Assembly (NCBI GenBank): GCA_964410285.1
Contig: CAYPFR010000006.1
Span: 62,001 to 126,000, forward strand
DNA length: 64,000 nt
Direction: 5' to 3'
Source of the DNA: Fretibacter sp964410285
GTDB taxonomy: Bacteria; Pseudomonadota; Alphaproteobacteria; Caulobacterales; Maricaulaceae
Part shown: piece after piece, positions 58,810 through 64,000 of the stretch
How the letters are laid out: the number at the start of each line of letters is the position of its first letter
How positions within the stretch are numbered: position 1 is the stretch's first letter
Notes under the pieces: generated by a model
Database searches by the model: none
Seen by the model: the letters and a program-made list of their open reading frames with translations, nothing else
Told to the model about the DNA's origin: nothing
Made by a program: the position numbers and the translations under genes

Positions 58810-59643
58810 CTAACGCTTCCAGGTAAAAGACAGCGCCGCGGCATCTTCGGTTTTATTAAAACCCTGCGTGCCAAAGCTCTGGTCAGTTAGCGTGCTAATC
58901 TCGCGGCGGATATATCCAAGCGAGACATCGGCCGCCCCAATGCGGTACCCAATACCTGCCTGCGCATCACCAATGATCATGCGCTCATTTAGGCCTAGCT
59001 GGCCGTTATTAAAACGTGCCGTATTATCGGAGCTATAAGAAAGCGCCTCTGCATCCGCTCCGGCGAATACATACCATGTGTTGGAATTGACTTCCCCTGC
59101 CCGTAAATCCTCGCCGATCCGTACGACTGCACCGAGGGAGGCACTGCGGCCATCTTCATCAAAACGCATGGAGGCGCTGGGGACAAGCTCAACATCTAAC
59201 CCTTTTTTTCCTTTGGAGGAGATGCTGGCCGAAAATTCCATATCGACCGGCGGCGCATCGACGAGGCAGTTCGCTTCATCCGCAAGGCAGCTAAAGGAAT
59301 CAAGATCGAGATTAAGATCAAGAAGGCGAACGGCGCTTTGGCGCGGCATTTTGAGTTTAAAATCAGGGCTTGCCACACCGCTTCCCAAGGGCCCCGCGAG
59401 TGAGGCACCGCCCACCGCTGGATTGACGGTCTTGGACGGCGCCGTAAGCTTGGGCGTGGGTTTCGCGGCCGCGCCTTTATCGTCTGCATAAGCCGCTGGA
59501 GCCAAGGCCAAAATCGAGACAACACCCACGGCGGCCATAGCATTTACCAACATCCCGCGCGCGCCGCAGCATCCGCGGGCGGCGATAATTGGGGCGGCAG
59601 TGGTGACCTCATGCCTGTAATTCTGTCGTCCCAAATGAATCAT
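58810..59643 (-). CDS. Outer-membrane beta-barrel-like protein, possibly LpxR-like
   Basis: Protein of 277 residues. The ATG at 59643 has GAGAG five bases before it; a long N terminus with a signal (AVGVVSILALAPAAYA) precedes a Pro/Ala-rich linker. The C-terminal half shows alternating strands ending in Phe/Trp-type OMP signature DAAALSFTWKR. NTWYVFAGADAEALSY and IGDAQAGIGYRIGAADVSLGYIRREI resemble the C-terminal strands of LpxR (DUF2219) proteins, but the catalytic residues could not be confirmed. Two Cys lie in FSCLADEANCLVDAPP. Function tentative. Confidence 0.65.
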   Translation of the reverse strand: MIHLGRQNYRHEVTTAAPIIAARGCCGARGMLVNAMAAVGVVSILALAPAAYADDKGAAAKPTPKLTAPSKTVNPAVGGASLAGPLGSGVASPDFKLKMPRQSAVRLLDLNLDLDSFSCLADEANCLVDAPPVDMEFSASISSKGKKGLDVELVPSASMRFDEDGRSASLGAVVRIGEDLRAGEVNSNTWYVFAGADAEALSYSSDNTARFNNGQLGLNERMIIGDAQAGIGYRIGAADVSLGYIRREISTLTDQSFGTQGFNKTEDAAALSFTWKR

Positions 59644-59875
59644 TTGCTCTCTCGAAGTGGGATATGGCGCGGCGCGCCGTTAATCCCGCACACCCTACTA
59701 TAGTCTTTTTTGGGGTAGAAATAAAGCAATCACACCGACTTTGCGGGTTAAAATGCAGAAAGTCAGTCTGATCAGGGCCGTAAAGCCCGCATTACCCCCC
59801 AATTGCACCATTAGCGTCCCTGAAACTTAAGATCGCCCCAGAGCCGCTCTGGCCCCCGCAAAGCGGAGAGCAGGT

Positions 59876-60193
59876 TTAAAGCGCCGCAAGCTTTCCGGCA
59901 TTCTTTGCTAGCAGATAGTAAAAAGTAACGCGCTGCTTATTGCGATCAGGTTTCATGGTTGTGCAGACCGCTTCAATTGCGGCGCTGGCGGCATCCTTGT
60001 CCATACCCAGTTTTTTGAAACAAAACCCATCTCTTACTCGGTTTTTTTCTGTCTCATCCGAACAAGACACAAGTGAAGAATCCCGATTTCTAAGCGCGAT
60101 ACCGCAATAGTTGACAATTTTCTTCACGCGGTCGAGTTCCGCGCCGCTGTCATAACGTTTGACGTCATCAATATAATCTTCGGCTTTTGCCAT
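59876..60193 (-). CDS. DUF2853 family protein
   Basis: Protein of 105 residues from the ATG at 60193, which has AAGGAGAG directly upstream; a longer frame opening at 60370 has no such site and covers leader sequence. MAKAEDYIDDVKRYDSGAEL, then VVNYCGIAL-type and VRDGFCFKKLGM blocks fit DUF2853, a small soluble family of unknown role. Three or more Cys are present (YCGIAL, SCSDE, FCFKKLG, VCTTM). It lies downstream of nrdA, separated by a terminator. Confidence 0.85.
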   Translation of the reverse strand: MAKAEDYIDDVKRYDSGAELDRVKKIVNYCGIALRNRDSSLVSCSDETEKNRVRDGFCFKKLGMDKDAASAAIEAVCTTMKPDRNKQRVTFYYLLAKNAGKLAAL

Positions 60194-60309
60194 GTGTCTC
60201 TCCTTGGTTTTATCTAACCGTTCTCCCTTTTGATGACGCGGTTTAAAAGGCGGCTTTGTCCTTGATTCTGTGTTTATGATTTCTGTTAAGTTTTTGTTCA
60301 TCTGGCGTT

Positions 60310-60348
60310 CATCTTTGCGCCGCTTGCGCCGCCTCACGCGCAAAGATG
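60310..60348. promoter_or_regulatory. 11-bp inverted repeat upstream of the DUF2853 gene
   Basis: CATCTTTGCGC (60310-60320) is repeated inverted as GCGCAAAGATG (60338-60348), with 17 bases between. No T-run suits a minus-strand terminator, so an operator or leader hairpin of the DUF2853 gene is possible. Inference only. Confidence 0.35.
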
Positions 60349-60361
60349 TTTTGAAATATAA

Positions 60362-60390
60362 AACCCGCATTTCCAGTGGAAATGCGGGTT
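60362..60390 (-). terminator. Terminator hairpin after nrdA
   Basis: A perfect 13-bp stem, AACCCGCATTTCC with GGAAATGCGGGTT, has a three-base loop. On the minus strand it is followed by TTATATTT, a broken T-tract. It lies 25 bp past the nrdA stop. Confidence 0.8.
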
Positions 60391-60414
60391 AATGTTTAAA
60401 GCTTTGGGGCAGTC

Positions 60415-62370
60415 TTATTGACAGGCGAGGCACTCGTCATAATCTGTCGGGGCGGCGGCCTTCATGGACTTTTCCATATCGCTAAGGTTTTCTGTCTCTT
60501 CTTTGCCTGCAAAACCTGCGCGCTGCACAGATTTGGACCGGCAGTAATAAAGCGACTTCACGCCTTTTTCCCAAGCTGTCCAATGAAGCATATGCAAATC
60601 CCATTTATTCACGTCACCCGGGATAAAAATATTGAGAGATTGCGCTTGGCAGATCATTGGCGCGCGGTCGGCTGCATGTTCAATCACCCAGCGCTGGTCG
60701 ATTTCAAACGCGGTTTTGAAGGTATCTTTCTCGTGCTCATCAAGCGCGTCCATCCATTGCACAGAGCCTTCATTTTCCAAAATTTTGTTCCACGTCGCTT
60801 TGGTGTTCAAACCCTTGCTCTCAAGCAATTCTTCAAGATGTTTATTGCGCACCGTAAAGGAGCCTGACAGCGTCTTGTGGGTGTAGATATTCGCCGGAAT
60901 GGGCTCAATACCCGCCGAGGTGCCGCCGCAAATAATTGAGATTGACGCCGTCGGCGCAACCGCCATTTTATGAGAAAAACGCGCGTTTACGCCTTCCTCT
61001 GCAGCGTCAGGACACGCGCCCCGCTCATTTGCGAGTTTCACAGAAGCCGCATCCGCGCCGCGGCGGATATGGCGAAACAGCCGGTTATTAAAGGATTTCG
61101 CCATGGCGCTCTCAAAGGGGATACCTTTGGCTTGGAGCAATGAATGAAAGCCCATTAGACCCAGCCCTACAGAGCGCTCGCGCATAGCGGAGTATTTCGC
61201 CTCTGCCATTTTATCGGGCGCGCGCTGAATGAAATCTTCAAGGACATTGTCAAGGAAACGCATGATGTCTTCAATGAAGCCGTCCTCATTTTTCCACTCA
61301 TCATATTTCTCGGCATTAACGGAGGACAAGCAGCAAACAGCCGTGCGCTGCTTGCCATATTTATCTTTCCCAGTCGCCAGCATGATTTCCGCGCAGAGAT
61401 TGGATTGTTGCACGCGCAGACCTTGCGCCTTTTGGTGCTTAGCGAGCGCTTCATTGACCGTATCAGAGAACACCATATAGGGCTCACCAGTTTGCAGACG
61501 CATCTCCAGAATTTTCTGCCAGATCTTGCGTGCGTCAACGCGCTTAATGACTTCATTGGTCTTGGGACTGCGCAGACCGAAATCTTTGCCGTCTCGCACC
61601 GCCATCATAAATTCATCGGTAATATTAAGGCCATGATGCAGGTTCAGCGATTTGCGATTGAAATCACCAGAGGGCTTGCGAATTTCAAGAAACTCTTCGA
61701 TTTCCGGATGATGAATATCCAGATAGACCGCCGCAGAACCGCGGCGCAGAGACCCTTGGGAAATCGCGAGGGTCAGGCTATCCATAACGCGGATGAAAGG
61801 AATAATGCCCGAGGTCTTGCCCGCGCGTCCAATCTTCTCCCCGATAGAGCGTACATTGCCCCAATAGGTCCCGATCCCGCCGCCATTAGAGGCAAGCCAG
61901 ACATTTTCATTCCACACATCAACGATAGAATCGAGGGAATCGTCAACAGCGTTCAAAAAGCAGGAAATTGGCAAACCGCGTTTTGCGCCGCCATTGGATA
62001 GCACGGGCGTCGCCGGCATAAACCAAAGCTTTGACATATAATCATAAAGGCGCTGCGCATGGGCTTGATCATCGGCATAAGCTTCGGAGACGCGCGCGAA
62101 CATGTCTTGATAGACTTCATCGGGCAAAAGGTAACGGTCAACAAGTGTGCGCTTACCAAAATCCGTCAAAAGCGCATCGCGGGACCGATCTTGACGAACC
62201 TTGATTTTTGGAACTTCGGCGATTTGCGGCGCGTCTACCCGCTGTTTGGCAGGTTTAGGCGCCAAGACACGCTCAAGCGCCGGACTTTGCATATCACCCC
62301 CGATTGCGTCCTCTTTTAATGCAAAATTCTCGCTTGCCGCTGTTTCTGACACGTAAACCCCCTCTTTCAA
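60415..62370 (-). CDS. nrdA: Class I ribonucleotide reductase large subunit, no ATP-cone
   Basis: Catalytic subunit of 651 residues. Key cysteines: Cys137 in LPISCFL, the radical Cys326 in QQSNLCAEIM (with Asn324 and Glu328), Cys346/347 in TAVCCLSS and the C-terminal redox pair CLACQ (647/650). The N-terminal 60 residues are a low-conservation tail; the ATP-cone domain of E. coli NrdA is absent, so overall dATP inhibition through a cone is not expected. This is the short alphaproteobacterial form. It has an NrdR-like box upstream and a terminator downstream. Confidence 0.95.
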   Translation of the reverse strand: MKEGVYVSETAASENFALKEDAIGGDMQSPALERVLAPKPAKQRVDAPQIAEVPKIKVRQDRSRDALLTDFGKRTLVDRYLLPDEVYQDMFARVSEAYADDQAHAQRLYDYMSKLWFMPATPVLSNGGAKRGLPISCFLNAVDDSLDSIVDVWNENVWLASNGGGIGTYWGNVRSIGEKIGRAGKTSGIIPFIRVMDSLTLAISQGSLRRGSAAVYLDIHHPEIEEFLEIRKPSGDFNRKSLNLHHGLNITDEFMMAVRDGKDFGLRSPKTNEVIKRVDARKIWQKILEMRLQTGEPYMVFSDTVNEALAKHQKAQGLRVQQSNLCAEIMLATGKDKYGKQRTAVCCLSSVNAEKYDEWKNEDGFIEDIMRFLDNVLEDFIQRAPDKMAEAKYSAMRERSVGLGLMGFHSLLQAKGIPFESAMAKSFNNRLFRHIRRGADAASVKLANERGACPDAAEEGVNARFSHKMAVAPTASISIICGGTSAGIEPIPANIYTHKTLSGSFTVRNKHLEELLESKGLNTKATWNKILENEGSVQWMDALDEHEKDTFKTAFEIDQRWVIEHAADRAPMICQAQSLNIFIPGDVNKWDLHMLHWTAWEKGVKSLYYCRSKSVQRAGFAGKEETENLSDMEKSMKAAAPTDYDECLACQ

Positions 62371-62488
62371 TCCCTCTTGGAGCCTCGGCTCCGCTTATTT
62401 TCACAAAAACCTACCGTCAGCACGGAAGCCGCACTGCAAGACTGGTTTGATGTTAGAAAGATCCAAAGAGCGTCGTCTTTGGCTTCTG

Positions 62489-62502
62489 CACTATATATAG
62501 TG
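62489..62502. promoter_or_regulatory. NrdR box upstream of nrdA
   Basis: CACTATATATAGTG is a perfect palindrome with TT after it, close to the NrdR consensus. It lies 119 bp before the nrdA start. A weaker partner ACACCTTGTGT lies at 62524-62534, about three helical turns away. Joint repression of nrdA and nrdB by NrdR is inferred. Confidence 0.8.
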
Positions 62503-62555
62503 TTGATTTGCTCCCTAACGTCAACACCTTGTGTCGCAAAAAAGGAAATTTTTGG

Positions 62556-62570
62556 TTAACAATAACTTAA
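62556..62570. promoter_or_regulatory. Perfect CtrA-like box between nrdA and the GT4 gene
   Basis: TTAA-CAATAAC-TTAA is a full match to the CtrA consensus. It lies 186 bp upstream of nrdA and 228 bp upstream of the glycosyltransferase gene, so the target is unclear. The rest of the 62371-62797 gap holds the NrdR box and an inverted repeat, no gene. Confidence 0.45.
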
Positions 62571-62719
62571 GTGCTTAGTTTTGTTATGAATTTTTTTTCA
62601 GGCCCCGCAATCCCGCATAGATTCGGACTATTTGAGGGCAAGCATGAGGTGATTCCTTTGGCAAATTCCAGACCTGCCTGCCTTATAGCGTTTTGCTTTA
62701 ACCCTTTGCCCGTCAGTGC

Positions 62720-62756
62720 TATAGGCGCCTAGCGCCGTGAACGCACAGCGCCTATA
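62720..62756 (+). promoter_or_regulatory. Inverted repeat in the leader of the GT4 gene
   Basis: TATAGGCGC (62720-62728) is repeated inverted as GCGCCTATA (62748-62756), 41 bp before the start codon. It could be an operator or a leader hairpin. No known motif is recognised. Confidence 0.35.
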
Positions 62757-62797
62757 AAGGCGTCCAATACACGCCTGCGGGCACGAAGAGAGATAGG

Positions 62798-63934
62798 TTG
62801 AAAATTTTATTGGTGACAGATGCTTGGGCGCCGCAAATGAACGGCGTTGTTCGCACGCTGAGCGAGACCGTCGATGCCTTGCGCGCGCGCGGCCATGTCA
62901 TTGAGGTCATCGCCCCGTCAGATGGCTATTTTACCCTGCCGCTTCCCACCTATCCGGACATACGCCTTGCGCCCTTTGCCAAACGGGACATCAAACGCCG
63001 TATAGCGGAATTTGGGCCCGAAGCCGTACACATCGCCACCGAAGGTCCGCTTGGAATGGCGGCGCGTGCGCTGTGCCTGAAATGGAAAATGCCGTTCACC
63101 ACAAGCTATCACACGAAATTTCCCGAGTATATTAAGGCGCGCTTTCCCTTTATTCCGCTGTCTTGGGCCTATGATTTCGTTCGCGAGTTTCACAATAGCG
63201 GCGGGCGGGTCATGGTCACAACCCCGAGCATGGTAGAATTTTTGGAGGCGAAGGGATTTAAAAACCTTGCGCCATGGGCACGGGGTGTTGATCTAGATTT
63301 GTTCAATCCTGACCAACGAGGGGCCCCCGATGACGTCTACGAGGGGCTAAAGCGGCCCATTTTCGTAAATATCGGACGCATTGCGGTTGAAAAAAATATC
63401 GAAGCCTTTTTACAGCTTGAACTTCCGGGAACCAAAGTCATCGTTGGCGACGGCCCTCAGCGCGCGCAGCTTCAAAAAAATTACCCTGATGTTGTCTTCA
63501 CGGGGGCCAAACATGGGCAGGATTTGGCGCGCCATTTTGCCGATGCTGATGTTTTTGTTTTTCCGTCTAAAACCGACACTTTTGGCCTCGTGATTATCGA
63601 GGCCATGGCCTGCGGTACGCCCGTTGCGGCTTATCCTGTCACGGGCCCGATTGATATTGTTCCAGACAGCGGCGCAGGTGTATTGGATGAAGATTTAAAA
63701 GCCGCCTGCCTCGGCGCGCTTGATTGCGAGCGGGCCGCCGCCGCCAGACATGCCAAAAATTATAGCTGGGAGGCGGTATCTGACGTCTTCTTTCATTACC
63801 TGACTCCAGAATATGAGCCCAATGCACGCCGGCGCTGGCGGCGTAGCCGCCGCCTTTTGCGCGTTGCAAGCAGTCCCTACCACCTCATCAAACGAAGCCT
63901 AAGACGGGTCAGCCGACGCTTGAAGGGAAAATAG
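62798..63934 (+). CDS. GT4 family glycosyltransferase (MgtA/PimB-like)
   Basis: Protein of 378 residues starting at a TTG (62798) after GAGAGATAGG; the translation MKILLVTDAWAPQMNGVVRTL is the usual start of the family. The C-terminal GT-B domain has the EX7E-like motif SKTDTFGLVIIEAMACGTP. The N-terminal domain shows VHIATEGPLGMAARAL and FTTSYHTKFPEYI, typical of GDP-mannose- or UDP-sugar-dependent lipid glycosyltransferases. A basic tail (RRRWRRSRRLLRV) suggests membrane contact. Substrate not determined. Confidence 0.92.
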   Translation: MKILLVTDAWAPQMNGVVRTLSETVDALRARGHVIEVIAPSDGYFTLPLPTYPDIRLAPFAKRDIKRRIAEFGPEAVHIATEGPLGMAARALCLKWKMPFTTSYHTKFPEYIKARFPFIPLSWAYDFVREFHNSGGRVMVTTPSMVEFLEAKGFKNLAPWARGVDLDLFNPDQRGAPDDVYEGLKRPIFVNIGRIAVEKNIEAFLQLELPGTKVIVGDGPQRAQLQKNYPDVVFTGAKHGQDLARHFADADVFVFPSKTDTFGLVIIEAMACGTPVAAYPVTGPIDIVPDSGAGVLDEDLKAACLGALDCERAAAARHAKNYSWEAVSDVFFHYLTPEYEPNARRRWRRSRRLLRVASSPYHLIKRSLRRVSRRLKGK

Positions 63935-64000
63935 GAAATTCGCGGCGCAAAATGGCGCGCTTTGAAAAATGAGACAAAATATACCTCCGCGCCGCTTCGC

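Noticed and set aside
59820..59876. Terminator after the DUF2853 gene
   Set aside because: CCAGAGC/GCTCTGG can pair, but no T-tract follows on the minus strand.
1..64000. tRNA, rRNA, CRISPR, insertion sequence or prophage
   Set aside because: No T-loop-like motifs with cloverleaf context, regularly spaced repeats, transposase or phage genes were seen by eye.

Overview
The window looks like the chromosome of a free-living, Gram-negative alphaproteobacterium, with densely packed housekeeping genes in short operons. The taxonomic signs are EipA (DUF1134) and SDHAF4-like (DUF1674) proteins, the PtsN and long HPF neighbourhood, a dnaX-ybaB pair with a divergent SRP RNA gene, a complete Caulobacter-style cpa/tad (Flp) pilus cluster, and several copies of the TTAA-N7-TTAA motif bound by the cell-cycle regulator CtrA. 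KdsB implies lipopolysaccharide with Kdo. A position near Caulobacterales/Hyphomonadaceae is a guess from gene content, not a measured result. I saw no insertion sequences, prophage, CRISPR array, rRNA or tRNA genes.

Layout. 1-4523: argG (cut by the window edge), an MscS-type channel, a small lipoprotein, an SDR and pyrF. 4639-7512: two neighbouring secreted low-complexity proteins with SAP repeats and a shared C-terminal Pro/Val motif, set off by terminators and a perfect CtrA-like box. 7594-12408: SDHAF4-like protein, histidine phosphatase with a 59-residue membrane protein, HNH nuclease, beta-propeller protein, DUF547 protein. 12480-17513: ppx-ppk polyphosphate operon, ptsN and hpf. 17728-24134: ParB-like orphan, comF-grxC-nitrilase operon, BioC-like methyltransferase, an orphan Flp pilin overlapping mutT, and argJ with a parvulin. 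24134-31064: secA, eipA, rmuC, small membrane proteins and recR. 31154-36245: ggt, a TIM-barrel enzyme, ybaB, dnaX and the SRP RNA. 36361-43235: YHS protein, nudC-pheA-kdsB operon, cytochrome c, NlpC/P60 peptidase, MarR regulator and an M17 aminopeptidase.

43463-56357 is the Flp pilus region. It has tadD, then on the minus strand cpaA-cpaB-cpaC-cpaD-cpaE-cpaF-tadB-tadC, a Flp pilin with a strong terminator, and divergently a stand-alone secretin N-domain protein and two TadE/G minor pilins. Perfect or near-perfect TTAA-N7-TTAA boxes precede several of these units, so cell-cycle control of the pilus is plausible.

56366-63934: a tyrosine phosphatase, class I ribonucleotide reductase split into nrdB and nrdA (each preceded by a strong NrdR-box palindrome, and neither subunit with an ATP-cone), an outer-membrane-type protein, a DUF2853 protein and a GT4 glycosyltransferase.

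The least explained items are the paired SAP-repeat secreted proteins, the ParB-like orphan preceded by a duplicated 12-bp motif, and the CtrA-like box set.
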